Assembly: GCA_015680685.1 (NCBI GenBank)
Contig: MNCI01001443.1
Coordinates: 49,630-111,629, forward strand
DNA: 62,000 bases
Reading direction: 5' to 3'
From: Gnetum montanum
Taxonomy: Eukaryota; Streptophyta; Gnetopsida; Gnetales; Gnetaceae
The notes under the pieces: model-generated
What the model was told of the DNA's origin: nothing
Databases searched by the model: none
The model's input: the letters and a program-made list of their open reading frames with translations, nothing else
Position numbers and translations under genes: made by a program
Part shown: one piece after another, positions 47,937 through 59,720 of the stretch
Layout of the letters: each line of letters begins with the position of its first letter
Position numbering within the stretch: the stretch's first letter is position 1

Positions 47937-48662
47937 CCCCTGTTCCCTCTTTTGAAAGGGGAGGAGGAGGGTTGGCATTCATTTCTCACCAATAAGGTAG
48001 TTGGCATTTCCATTTGGCATTTGGAAGTTTGGCATCTTGGCACTTAGCTCCATGGGTAAACAAGACCCAGAGCACACTACATTGGTAGAGAGGCACAACT
48101 ACATCGCATGGTACACTGCATCCCCATTGCATTCTTGTAGAATATCACATGGTACACCATGGATATCAACCCAGTAGGCATAGTCCAACATAGTGAGCAC
48201 CATACTTCATAACCTGACACCATCGAGGCTGTGATTGTGCTCCCACTGTGCCTATTGTACATTGTGTATCCCTTTGTGGATCAGCTACGCTCCCTCTTTT
48301 GGGGTGGTGCACTACTATTCTCAAACTCTATTGCATTTCTCAAGCATTTCTCTTTGGCATTCATCATAACACTTGTATTTTATTATTTTTCATACATATT
48401 TTCATGTTCATGTCACAGTTCTTGGGCCAAGACACCCTTCTATGCTCTAGCCTTCTTGGACCCGATGCCCACGTGTAACATAGTATAAACTCTTCTCACA
48501 CACAATCATTTTAACTCCACATAAGTCCTTGTATAATTGACAAGAACATTCAGGGCACCCTATTTCTATTCTCTCTAGCATGACCCTCACACAGATTTAG
48601 GGTTAGGTTGTATGCTCGGTGACCTCTCGGTGTTTTAGCCATCGACATTCTCGGATGTCACA

Positions 48663-49790
48663 AGTGGTATATGATTGGATGGTCTTATTCAAGATGGCAA
48701 GGCTTGATCTTGATTCTTCTCGAGTTCTTCTTTAGAAATTAAATCTAGTAATTTGGTAACTTGGAAGAATTGGACATCGTACCAAATATAATCTAGAGTC
48801 TTAATAAATAATTCTATTGATCCATCCTTCTTAATCATAGCATAGAAATTGTTAAAATGTGGTTAATGAGTACTATCCATTAGCATCATCTGTTCCTAAA
48901 TTCTAGGATTTGATTGATCTCCTAAAGATTCAAAGTAAGTAGAATAAGGATTGGCTAATGGAATTTCATGTTGAATTGATGGAAGCATCTTCTTCAAATT
49001 AGGTTAATCTTCCAAAGATTCTTTTACATATCTATATCTTAGGAATTGATAAACATCACTTCTAACTTTTGCATTAATGTCTCCACAAAGAATATATGGA
49101 ATTAGATTAGTATAATTTAGGAATAACTTATTCTTCAATATTTCCTCTATTTACCAATCAAGGATGCTCCTTGATAGATTCTGACATCTAAATATATTTA
49201 TTTGGCAATTAAATGTGTGTTGACAAAGATAGAGTTTTAGAATAACTACCAAGGCTATGTGACTTTTTATAAATCTTGATTGCTCTTTATTTTCCATGAT
49301 TAGAATTTCTGGAATTTTAAAAATCATATTTTCTAAACTCCATTCAAATCTTTATAGTAATTTAAGCTTGGATTCTTTACAAAATATTGCATAGCCATAA
49401 ATGTTGTGATTTTTGTAGTAGGCTAATTTATATGGCTTAAAAGAAGAACTTCTACAAGAACCTTTTTGCTTATAAATACCTTTGTATCCTACCTTTTGCA
49501 AATTTGGTTGGAATTGGTATAGAAAGTCCCATGGTAAGACTTCTTGTAGGCATAAAACATCAGCATTCAAATCTTGTAACTCTACTAAAATGCATGGGTA
49601 TCAATATTTGTACCAATTCAAGGTCCATGGTGGACATAATAGATGTTGTTTCTCACATGCTATGGATCTTGCAAGAACGTTGTATGTTGCAATTTTCATC
49701 CTCATTCTTGGATTCTATATTGGAACATTACTCTTTCATCCACTGGTTGATGGAGAAATTTTATCGACATCAGGGCTAGGTGTAACTACT
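48663..49790 (-). pseudogene. CCR4-like deadenylase (EEP nuclease) pseudogene, intronless, antisense to the LTR
   Basis: On the minus strand successive frames give MKIATYNVLARSIA, LCPPWTLNW, LQDLNADVLCLQEV (catalytic Glu), GYKGIYKQKGS and YAIFCKESKLKLL, then NTHL, ILCGDINAKVRSDVYQFL (the GD-x-N pair), TLDYIWYDVQFF..LLDLISKEEL, and PSNHIPL where the family has PSDHxPL. This is the full EEP domain of CCR4/nocturnin-type mRNA deadenylases, about 1 kb without introns. The final catalytic Asp is Asn, and stops and frame changes are frequent, so it is dead. It ends within a few bases of the LTR end at 48662. The lack of introns suggests a retrocopy or a transcript captured by the element. Confidence 0.8.
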
Positions 49791-51714
49791 AGAGTAGAAT
49801 AACATTGAAGTTCAGTAGTGGCCTAGGCGAAGGTAGGGTATGCCAGGATAACATGATAATAGTTGATGGCAATGGAAATAGTGGTAGGAGGCTTGTGCTC
49901 ATGATAGTAGTAAGAAGGTTGTAGTAGCATGGGATTGGTGATGGGTGGTAAGTTGTGTAAACAATGCATGCAACAAGGAATGATGTAGCATCGGCATGGG
50001 AACATGGAATGATGCAATAGTGCTAGTCCAACATAGGGCTGCATAACTATGATGGATTATGGTAGGGCTATAGTAGGTTAAGGGTGTAGTGGAGTAACAG
50101 AAGGAGTAGACACGTGCACGTGGAGATGGCAGGTGTGTTTGAAGTGTGGCAATGATATCTTTTTCTACTGTAGCCCATGAATGGCCCACAATGTGGCTTC
50201 TTCATGTGGGAGGGGTTGCCACCTATGTAGGATTAGTGAGGCTTGCACAAGGCTAGCATAGCCTTTACATGGACCCATGTAGCCCTTAAAGAAGTTTGCA
50301 TGGCTCCCACAGGGGTCTGCACTGCTAGTGCTATGCTAACATGGCCCAAGTGGGGCTTGCATAGCCCACATAAAGAGGTAGCCTTATGCATGATTTATAT
50401 AGGTTTTGGAGGGAAAGAATGCCAAAATAGGTTGTTATTAGCAACATTAGAAGGCACCAGAGGGGGCCATTATTGGTAGCACTAGTGATGCTAGTAGGGT
50501 GCTAGAGGGGGTCATTATGGATGATGCCATCAATGCCATGGAGTACTAGAGAGGGTCATTATGGATGGCATTGTTAGTGTTCATAGAGCATTGTAGGGGG
50601 CCATTATGGATGGTGTCATTAGATGGTATCAGCAATTTTGGTGATAGGTGATGCATGTAGGAGGGTAGCACTATGATAGAGTGATGGGTGGTGGTGGAGA
50701 ACATCATATTGGGATGACATGTGATGACGATGGGGTAGATGATGGATAGTAGTAGGGTAATAGACACATGTGATCTATTGAATTTTGAAGCAACAATCAT
50801 GATAGGGCACAATGTTGGAGGGATTTGCCATAGATAGGGTCTATGTGCCCTTATCAGGCTAGTGTAGTTCTTTGTAGGGTTGCGTAGCTCTTGCAGGGCT
50901 TATGTATTATGGAATTTAAAAAAAATTAAAAAAATGAGGCTTGAGGTTGAATCCACAACCTTTCATTTTTTCCATTTTTTAAATTTAATTTTAATTAAAT
51001 AATAATTAGATAATTTAATATTATTTTTATGGGCACATAATGAGAAATTTAAAATAGCGATATCTTTCAAATCATAAGTTTGATCAAGACAAAATTTGTA
51101 TCATTGGAATCATCTCAATGAGTGCTATGTGTTGGACATAGCCTTAGAATTCAAAAACAAAGCTTAATTTTCAATATTTTAAAAGATCCAACTAGCTAAT
51201 TCTACCAAAATGACATTACCAAGTTGATATATGGAAGACATAATGTCTTATAAATGACTCTAAGTTGCCTAGGATAATGAGTTTCAACAAAACAAGATCA
51301 ATTTAGGTCATGGCTATTAAATTTTTTTTGGAGAAACTTAAAAATAGCCTTAACAAATTAATATTTACAAGATTTAGAAGGGTAAGAGTTACCTAGGCCA
51401 GTGTATCCTAGTCTTACCAACATCTCTTGTAATTGATAAATCTTGATGAGGTGTAATCAGATCTTCATCGGTCAATGATATCCATGAAAGAATTTTGTTG
51501 GTTGATGTGATCTATGTCTTTTGTAGATGTCTAATTCATTGTTCATGAAATTAATGGAATAGTATCTTCTAGATTACATCTTAGATATATGGTGCATGCA
51601 ATGATGATCAATGACTTTTCATGTGTCATGGTTTCATGGTTCATCATCAGGTTCACATTGTAGTCAACCATGGTTCTACATGGCCCTTGGGTTATGGTTT
51701 TCTTTGATATCAAT
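49791..51714. other. Unassigned region with short repeats
   Basis: No gene recognised. 49800-50900 is G-rich on the plus strand with recurring GCATAGCC, TGTAGCCC and GTAGGGTTGCGTAGCTC words. 50920-51714 is AT-rich with no visible feature. Confidence 0.4.
50445..50625 (+). repeat. Tandem repeat around AGAGGGGGTCATTATGGATG
   Basis: Four diverged units of roughly 45-55 bp, each with GGG(G)(G/T)CATTATGGATGG. Confidence 0.7.
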
Positions 51715-51845
51715 TTTGACATTCCATTCCTAGATGTCATGGCAAACATCCAATATACATTATATTAGGCATTCTGTGTATGAAGACAATATACTAAACA
51801 TTAAATATATGCAACATTCAACATTATGTATAAAGGAAATACACT
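51715..51845 (+). repeat. Fragment matching the start of the LTR at 46262
   Basis: About 130 bp (TAGATGTCATGGCAAACATCC.. to ..AACATTATGTATAAAGGAAAT) align with 46270-46395. Homology then ends. Confidence 0.65.
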
Positions 51846-52297
51846 AGCCTCATGGGACTACACTAAAATTGTGGCAACTATGGTGGCCTTATGACATCCA
51901 CATTGGATTTGTGGAACTATGATGAGAGTTATGGAAACTATGCTACACATTGCTAGGAAAATGAACATCCAATAATTCCAACATTAGGTGTAGGTGGTTC
52001 CAGTGTATTTTTGGCTATGGCCAACATAAAACCCATGAAAACACCAAATTTAGTAGTTCCCAAGGCATTTTTAGCATTCCCAAGTCCACATATAGACATG
52101 ACATGACCTTTTCCACTTTGGAAGTAAGGCTATAATAACTTATGAGGCATTTTTCAGCCCCAAAAAGTTTAAGTATGTGAGATTTTAGCTCATGAACTAC
52201 AAATATTATATTTTACAATAAAATTCTAGCCTCAAGTTTAATGGTGAAAGTTAAAATGTCAAAACGTTGCAACATGGATTTTCTTTGTGGTGTTTCA
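51846..52297 (-). repeat. Probable LTR start, truncated (TGAAACACC family)
   Basis: The minus strand begins TGAAACACCACAAAG at 52297, right after a purine tract (52298-52313, AACAAAAAGGGGCCAA). The same junction with the same tract occurs at 55005. Only the first part can be followed. Confidence 0.45.
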
Positions 52298-52313
52298 TTG
52301 GCCCCTTTTTGTT

Positions 52314-53363
52314 GATGTTTTGAGGATTAACTTGAGAGACATTGAAAAAGAATACAAAACACCATTGCAATTCCACCACCAACGTTTTCCTTCTACACTT
52401 GATTTCATTATTGTCGAACCATATTGAAGAGTGCTTGTGATGATGGAATAAGGTTATGATGAGGTGATAAAGGCTAAAGGCTATGTTTGATCATGAGAGA
52501 GTTGTCACAAGGTTAACAATGAGTTCCAAATGTTAACATCATGGTTACAATTATGGCATTGACATTTTAGCTAATTGATGTGATCTTCATGCTTCATGTT
52601 TTGAAGTGTTGCTTATCCAGTAATTTTTTTGAGTAATGAAAAATTTGGTTCAAGGTTTCTTTGGCTATTAGGCTCCTCCATTTTCTTTTTTGGAGGCATT
52701 GGTTTGTATTTTGATCTTCATTAGTCTTTCAGCTTCTTGGAAATTTTCTTCCCTATTTTTTTTCTTCTGAGGTGAAACATTCATTAGGTTTCATTACTAA
52801 GGTTGGGTTTGATTTGGTTTCAATGAACATGATGATGGAGTGTGAAGAAGGAGATGTCACATGATCACAATGCATGAGTGCTAAACATAAGTCATCATTG
52901 TTGTTCATAGTAAGGAAGATTGTAATTAGGCTATGGGATTGGGCTCAAGAAGGGGTAATTGTGATGATGTGAAACAAGCACTCTTGGTATGATAGAATAA
53001 GCTAGCTAACCTCATGCACTAAGGTCACATGGTAACTTGCCACCATGATGAGTTGCACCTTTGCTATGACTCCCAAGCTTCACCTTGTAAGCATTAATCT
53101 AAGAGAATAAGAAAAAAAAGACAAAGAAGACATGTTGTTATAAGATAATGCATAGGGCCACATGAGACAACTAGCAAACCAAGTCACCTTAAGTAACTAT
53201 TGTTACAACATGGTGAGATCTATGTGATGTGCATCAAATTTATAAAGATTTGTAGTTCATTTATTATGCTAAATAGAGAGATCAAGAGATAGATAGAGAA
53301 TGTTCAAGCTTGCTTGCTATAGGTTGTAAAGGTCATTAATGTCAACCATTGATTTGTACTTGC
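52314..53363. other. Unassigned body fragment between two LTR-like units
   Basis: About 1 kb without a recognised frame. Its left edge carries a polypurine tract and its right edge an LTR end, so it is probably the remnant of a retroelement body. Confidence 0.4.
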
Positions 53364-54025
53364 TGTAGCAACCGAAAACATCGGTGGCTAGAGAACACTG
53401 AGGGGTCGGCGGGCGTGACAGTCTCAAACACGTGCCCACGGGAGGACCGTGCCGATTGTGTGTGTGGATATGGAGCACCCTAAATGGTCTTGTCGATCAA
53501 ACAGGAACTTAATCAGCATCTATATAGCCTTTTGCAACATATAATTTAAAGATAGGGGAAAAATGAGAAGTAATGCTTGAAAGTAAATAAAGCAGGAAAC
53601 AATACAACACATGAGAATAAGTAGGAAACAAAGTAAAATATAGTTAGAAAAATGCACCACTCCGAAGCCACAAGTTTTCTCTATCAGGGTGGATACAATC
53701 AGTTGCATAGTTTGACAAAGTGTAGAGATCTTGAGAGTAACTAGGATGTGTAGTGCAAAGTAGGTTGTGCACTTGGGTGTAGACTCAAGCATTGACAATG
53801 TATGGATTCTATCAAGGTAGTAGAAGGGGGAGAGAACAAAATCTCAACTTGGAAGGCTAATTGTTTGTAGTGTCAAAAAGAAAGCTTACAATGCTAGATG
53901 CTGCAAAATGCCAGGAGGAGAACTTAATTTGCCATGGAGAGAAGAAGTAGGACACTTGGCAAAAATTTGAACTAAATGGAATTCAACTGGAACCAGAGAG
54001 AGTCTTTGAGTGTTTCTTGTCGGGG

Positions 54026-54033
54026 TATTTATA
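54026..54033 (-). promoter_or_regulatory. TATA box of the Tat-like LTR
   Basis: Minus strand TATAAATA within CCTATAAATACCCCG, downstream of the word array. Confidence 0.65.
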
Positions 54034-54239
54034 GGACTAAGGGCATGAAAAAGGGACGGTTTGGATGCCACGTGCCCTGGGACTTTTTTGACTTGCTTGT
54101 GTTGCATGTGCCAGTATGACCGTTGGATGTGCATGACCATTGCGACTGTGAATTTGCAATACCAAAACTGTGAGCCTGCCATGCCATAATTGCATCATCA
54201 GTGTCTGGAGACATGTGCCAATAGTTCAATTAGGCGAAG

Positions 54240-54730
54240 TGCATTGATGTCGCACAACCACCCGCATGCTTTGCTATGTGTCATGGCATAGCATTTCTGG
54301 TGTAGTGTAGCATGTTGTCCTGCATTTCACTACACATGTGCTACATGCTTGCTACACTATGCTACGCTATGTAGTGTAGCGTTTGGTCTTAGTCGCAAAA
54401 ACTTGGCCAATCTGCAAACCTTGTTTCTTGCACTGGGGAACTTGTAACCTTGCTGGTCTCATCCCTTGAGCTACCTTCTATCTCTTCCATATGATTGCTA
54501 CGCCTTGCTGCACCATGTAGCTGAGAATAGCATAGTAGCAGATGTGGTCCACCGCTTCCTAACAGAAAGGGACATTTTTGAAGGACTTGAAGTTTGGTGA
54601 TGAAACTGACTGTGTAGTTGTTGCTATGCTATGCTACGCTGCATAGTGTAGCGTAGCATGATACTTCACTTTGCAAATGTTTTCTGAAGCTTGCTACACT
54701 ACATAGCAGGGCGTAGCATAGCATAGCAGA
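54240..54730 (-). repeat. U3 array of TAGCGTAGCATAGC words
   Basis: GCTACACTATGCTACGCTA and GTAGTGTAGCGTAGC-type words, in both orientations and partly palindromic, form clusters at 54285-54385, 54495-54545, 54615-54660 and 54690-54735. They are related in wording to the array at 61110-61230 beside the FCP1-like gene. Confidence 0.75.
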
Positions 54731-55018
54731 CTTTTTACTTTAGAAAACTTGCCAAAATTTTTCGCACATCTAGAATGCTGCTGCCAACTCCGTGCATCAT
54801 TTCTGAGTAGGTTGTCAACTAGGCAGACTACTTTGGTGGATAGGTAGGATGATCAGTAGAGCCTGTTTATGTCCAAAGTATAAAATTTGTTGAATTGGCT
54901 GGCTTGAACTAAGAGTGTTCTCCTCCTGAAGAACTATCATAACGCTATGCAAATTTTAACTCCTAGTGAAGCGAGGATGACCTCACATTTTTTCGGGGTG
55001 TTTCATTGGTCCCTCTTT

Positions 55019-56234
55019 GTTGATGTCTAGAGAACAGGATCAATAGATGTTGACAAAGAATATGAAACACTGTAGCTGGTGAAATGCTAAGGTTGTTGCT
55101 TGGTGAGTGTCGAGACATCACTTGACTGCACTTGAGAGTGTTGCATTGGAGTGAATAGGTGAAGTAGAGAGGAAGGAAGCACAGGAGAAGGACAAGAATG
55201 AGGTTTAGCTGAATCCCTTGTCAGAGTGCTCTAAGGGAGTTGTGTGCATTTTCACCTTTGCTTCAACTATCCTCCAACCTCCCATAGGATGGGTTTCTTT
55301 CCCAGGATGAGTTACGTTACATCTGCGTATGGTTTTGACCTACCTACAGATGTGTTCCATGTGGCGAGCTATGTTACATGCGTCATGGAACTTGCATTGG
55401 TGTTTCCTTGGTGGCAAGCTATGTTACACATTCCATGAGATTTTGCACTCTGTAGTAGCCAAGATAGTCAAGGCACTCACTTCGTAGCACTATAGCATTT
55501 TCTGCTATCACAAGCCGTACCCTTGGGGGCAAAGGTCTTGTTGGTTGTTGGCATTGTTGAAGTTGTTGGACATCATTGCTGGTGTATGATGTCCAAAGTA
55601 GAAAGGCCAGCAGCGGCCTTGGCAGTGTCGGTGTGGAGGGATTGGCCTCAAAGATGCCTCTATGAATGCAGATGCACTAGAATCCCTTCCAGGGACATGC
55701 ATTCCTAGTTTAGCTATGGGATTAGATACCACATAGCAAAACATTGTTGGTAGGGGGCCAAAGGATAAAAATATTGTGGCTAGCCCACAATATTGTTGGA
55801 GCTCTAGTTGTAAGCACTGGCTAAGGAGCTACCATCAGGGAAAGGGGCCATGGTGATAGTAGGTCCTGAGGACCAGTGTAATGCCCTATGAGATCTCTGG
55901 AGGGTCAGCATAATACCAAGGATGGTAGTGCCACATATGTTCTAGACTACATTCCCATTGTGTCGTGAACTGTGTTCTAGAGCTGCGATGACCCACCCAT
56001 GTGTCAGCATCATGCCCACTCGTTTGATGTGTATTTAGTGTTGGTGCATGTTGGGGATGTGCAGCAAACACAGTTTAAGGTCCTAGTAGACCGAGTGCTG
56101 GTTTAAGGTCCCAGTGGACTGCTATGCTGGTTTAAGGTCCCAACAGACTGTACAAGCTAGTTTAACATCGTAGAAAATGTTGCTTGTTGTTGTTGCTAGT
56201 TTAACATTGTAGCAAACAGTGGTGGCTACTATTG
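55019..56234 (-). other. 3' untranslated region with GTTTAAGGTCC repeats
   Basis: No gene. Short AGCTATGTTACA repeats occur at 55360-55430. From 56035 to 56215 GTTTAAGGTCCCAGTGGACTG-like and TAGTTTAACATCGTAG words recur five or six times. Confidence 0.6.
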
Positions 56235-59200
56235 TGCTTTAGACGTAGTACTGCTTGAGGTACGAGTGATTCACCAAGTTGAAAAAATCGTTGCCATCCA
56301 TGTCCACCAGCTTGAAGGCTTCATTTCTGAAGGCTTTGGTGACCAAGTAAGGGCCTTGACAGTTGGCTGAGAATTTGCTCATGTGCTCTCGAACGGCCTT
56401 GAGGATGAGGTCTCCCTTCTGCACTGGCCGTCGGCGTGGGTCTACATGATGCTTATGCTTCTGCTTTCTCTAGTAGTGCTTGATGCATCTCAGCATCTAT
56501 GCGTGCTCCTCCTCTATTGAGTCGAGGTCGATGATCCACGACTCATTGTTCTGGGCTTCGCTCACGATGTTGGATAGGATCATCCGAAGGAATGGTACCT
56601 ACAACTCAAGAGGCAACACAACTTTAGATCCGTAAATAAGGCTGTCAGGAGTATTACTTATTGCTATTTGGCACATCATTCGGTAGGCCCACAGGATGTA
56701 GAGGATTTTCTCATGCCACCGTCTCTTGCTATTGTTGAGCATCAAGTTCAGTAAGTTGATGATGGACTTATCTTTAGCCTCTACCTACCCATTTGCTTGC
56801 AGATAATAAGGGGAGGAGAATGATCATTTAATGCCTAGGATTTTGTAGAAGGTTCGAGTTTCCGTATTACTGAACTATGGCCCATTGTCGGTCACAATAG
56901 TCATTAGAAGCCCAAACCTAGTTATGATGTTGTCTAAGAAGAAATGGTAGATTTGTTCAGACGTCGTCTTCCTCACGGTAATAGCCTCTACCCACTTGGT
57001 AAAGTACTCAGTGGTGATGCTAATGAAACTATGCCCTGTACAGGACTTAGGCGTGTAGGCCCTATGAGGTCTAGTTTCCATCGTTGGAAGGCCCACATGA
57101 TTTGCATTGGGTGCAGGTCTACAGGTGCTACAGGTATGAGATTTGCATATCTCTGGCACATGCCACATGTCTTGATTTTCGATAAGTAGTCATGCTCCAT
57201 GTGGGGCCAGTAGTACCCTAGGCATCTAATTTTTGTAACCATAGCCCTGGGTGCTATGTGTTAGATGTAGAGTCCCTAATGCACTTCATTAACTACCTTC
57301 TGCTCCTACTCCCCACCCATGCATGCTAGCAATATCCCATCATAGGAACATTGGCACAGGGCATCATTTCCCATGAGCACGTATTTCCAGGCACGCTTAC
57401 GGATTACATCTCTTTGGGAAAATGTCAATCCACCTGGGGGTTTGCCATGTTGTAGGTAATCCTTAATGTTGGCATACCACTCCTAGTTATCCACAACGAT
57501 GACAGAGGCCACATGTTCCACTTGAGTGATGGGGTCTGCACATTCAATAATTGAAGTTGAAAAGTTTACCAAGGAATGTGATGGAATCTTTAATGCAACA
57601 GTAGCTAAGGCATCGGCTATGGTGTTCTCGTTGCATGGAAGGTGTTGCACATCTATGGTTGCAAATTGCTTAAGCAGGGTTTTTTCTAGGTCGTAGTAGG
57701 GTTGCAGGTGCGTAGCCTTGTAAGCATAGACCTCGGTGATTTAATTCACAACTAGTTATCAATCTCCTTGGATTGCCAGGTGTTGTATGTGTAGTGCTTG
57801 GGCAGTTAAGAAGCCTCTGAGTAGCCCTTCATACTCTGCCACATTGTTGGTGCATGGGAATGCAAAACGATAAGTAGATGCATGCATTTTCCTAGAGCGC
57901 AGTGTGATGATGATAGTTGCGCTACCTCCTCGCACGATTGATGCACCGTTGAAGTGTAAAGTGGCTTCGAGATGCAATGGGACAATGTCGACATTACTAA
58001 CGTGTTCGTCTGGGGATTTAGAGTCTATGGTGGCCTGGTCGTTGATAGGTGAGGCCATGAGTTGGGTCGCTATGGCTTGACCCTTCGTCAACAATTGACT
58101 TACATAGTGTAAATCAAATTCTGTAGTTATTGCCTTCCATCGGGCTATCCTGCTACTTTCATATAGGTCTTTAGTGATAGACCGAAGTATATTCCTTTTT
58201 CAAATGATGTTGGTTATACTGTGAAATAGGTAATGCCTCCAATTTTTTAGTGCGAACACTAAGGAAAGGAAATTCCTCTCCACTTCGTTGTATTTCACCT
58301 CATGTACTATTAGTGCATGGCTTAGATAATACACTCGTATCTCAGAATCATTGTCTTGCTTCTGACATAGTAGCACTGCGATAGATGTGTTGGAGGAGGT
58401 GAGGTAGATGAAGAACGGTTTGTCCCTTTATGGCAGATGCATGGTCGGGAGATGTGAAAGCCCTTTCTTCAAGTCATCAAAGGCTTGTTGATACTAGGTC
58501 GTCCATTCAAAGTTAACCCCCTTTTTTAGAAGATGTTGCATGGTGTATAACTTGTCGGTCAACCTTGCTATGAACCTTTGAATGAACTGTACTCTACCCT
58601 AAAAACCACATAGCTTCTTAAGGTTTGTAGGAGGTGCCAGGTTGATGATGGCCTTAACTTTGTCAGGGTCCACTTGTATTCCAGCCTCCAATACTATGAA
58701 GCCTAACATGCATTCGATTTTCACCTCGAAGACACACTTCTTAGGATTGAGGCGCAGGTCGTGCCTTTGGCAGCACTTGAAGACTATTCCTAGGTCACGT
58801 GGGTGGTATGCTGCCTCCTTGGACTTGACAACTATAACATCCATGTCGTCATTTAACGTTCCTAGGATATAGTCGCTAAAGAAGTAGGTCATGGCCCACT
58901 GGTATGGTGCTCTAGAATTTTTGAGCCCGAAAGACATCATGGGGTAGTAGAAGGTACCCCATGGGGTCATGAAGGTTGTTGATAGTTGGTGCTTTGGGTT
59001 AATGCGAATTTGGTTATATCTAGAGAAACCATCCATAAAGGATAGTAGAGTGTGACCAGCCATGATGTCGATGAGCTGATCGATGTTTGGAAGTGGGAAG
59101 TTGTCCTTGATCGTTGCCTTGTTCAAGTCCAGGAAGTCTATACAAATGGGTATTCCTCCCATTTTCTTCAAAACTACGACAATGTTGGCCATCCACTCTG

Positions 59201-59720
59201 AGTAGTCAACCACGCAGATGAAACAAGCTTGGTGATTTCATCCCTCATGGCTAGTGTGATTTCCAATTTAATTTTGCAGGTCTTCTGCTTGACCACCTTT
59301 ATGCACGGGTCTAGGATGATGTTGTGTTGAATCAACTACGGATCTAGACCCAGCATGTCATTGTATGACCATGCGAAGGAATTGATGTTGTCTTGCAAGA
59401 TCTTAGCTACACTGTTATGTGTCCGTGCATCTAGGAGGAAGCTAAGTTTTAATGTTTTTATCTTGCCCTTAGACATGGTGACAAGCGTCTCGATGAGAGG
59501 GTCCTTAGTCACATCCCTAGCCTCTAAATCTAGGGCTTTGACTAGATGCTTAGGCTAGTGTGGGGATGCTTCTAAGGTTGCTATGGTGTTAGCTGTGGTT
59601 GACCCCCAGTCGATCATGCTGGGATTCAATTGTCTTGCAAGCTCACCATGTGGACCTGCTAACGTTAAGGGTGTGGTGAGGTCGTGATGGACTTCCATCT
59701 CTTGCTCGACCTGCCAACAT
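56235..59720 (-). pseudogene. pol: Tat/Ogre-type pol: RT, two RNase H domains, integrase
   Basis: The frame opens after a good acceptor (TATGTTGGCAG, about 59710) and leads through NSFAWSYNDMLGLDP into RT: WMANIVVVLKKMGGIPICIDFLDLNKATIKDNFPLPNIDQL, HTLLSFMDGFSRYNQI and MSFGLKNSRAPYQWAM (59213-58850). The YVDD box is replaced by a DMDV-like sequence, so RT is dead. CVFEVKIECMLGFIV follows, then a decayed first RNase H, then a second, plant-type RNase H with LHFNGASIVRGGSA and FPCTNNVAEYEGLLRG (58000-57760); its first Asp is Asn. Integrase has GYYWP..CGMCQR (57242-57150), WKLDLIGP, TEYFTKWVEAITVRKTTSEQ, TDNG, QANG.VEAKDKS and a C-terminal GDLILK..KFSANCQGPYLVTKA..NHSYLKQYYV (56424-56239). Dual RNase H places it in the Tat clade. 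The acceptor at its start fits the intron that separates gag-protease from RT in Ogre elements. Confidence 0.85.

Larger units (their letters stand above)
46262..48662 (+). repeat. Long LTR of another gypsy family (2.4 kb)
   Basis: It begins TGTAACATCTCATCC and ends GGATGTCACA. It has a U3 word array (47500-47830), TATAAATA at 47929-47936 and a U5-like region. Its end (CTCGGTGTTTTAGCCATCG) resembles, inverted, the end of the LTR at 53364-55005 (CCTCAGTGTTCTCTAGCCACCG). The start recurs at 51715-51845. LTR limits are inferred from TG..CA ends and not from a paired copy, so they may be off. Confidence 0.5.
53364..55005 (-). repeat. 3' LTR of the Tat-like element
   Basis: A 1642-bp unit from TGAAACACCCCG (55005) to GGTTGCTACA (53364). 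U3 holds the CTATGCTACGCTATG array (54240-54730), and the TATA box is at 54033-54026. The end resembles that of the 46262-48662 LTR. Confidence 0.65.
53364..59720 (-). mobile_element. Tat/Ogre-like element: pol, 3' UTR and 3' LTR (5' part missing)
   Basis: On the minus strand pol (59720-56235) is followed by a 1.2-kb non-coding tail with TTTAAGGTCC repeats, a polypurine tract (about 55018-55006) and an LTR (55005-53364). Gag and protease are not found upstream. Confidence 0.75.

Noticed and set aside
48665-48676. tRNA-Met primer-binding site after the LTR end
   Set aside because: Only the first six bases match TGGTATCAGAGC; the rest reads as antisense deadenylase codons. Kept as a hypothesis in the findings, not as a feature.
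50243-50479. Plus-strand frame of 78 codons
   Set aside because: Composed of the GCATAGCC/TGTAGCCC repeats; no protein features.
54240-54730. Possible hairpin RNA or miRNA precursor from the palindromic CTACGCTATG words
   Set aside because: The pairs are local and many-to-many, as expected of a word array; no single long arm pair stands out.
56944-57189. Plus-strand open frame
   Set aside because: Antisense to the integrase of the Tat-like pol.
58642-58872. Plus-strand open frame
   Set aside because: Antisense to RT of the Tat-like pol.
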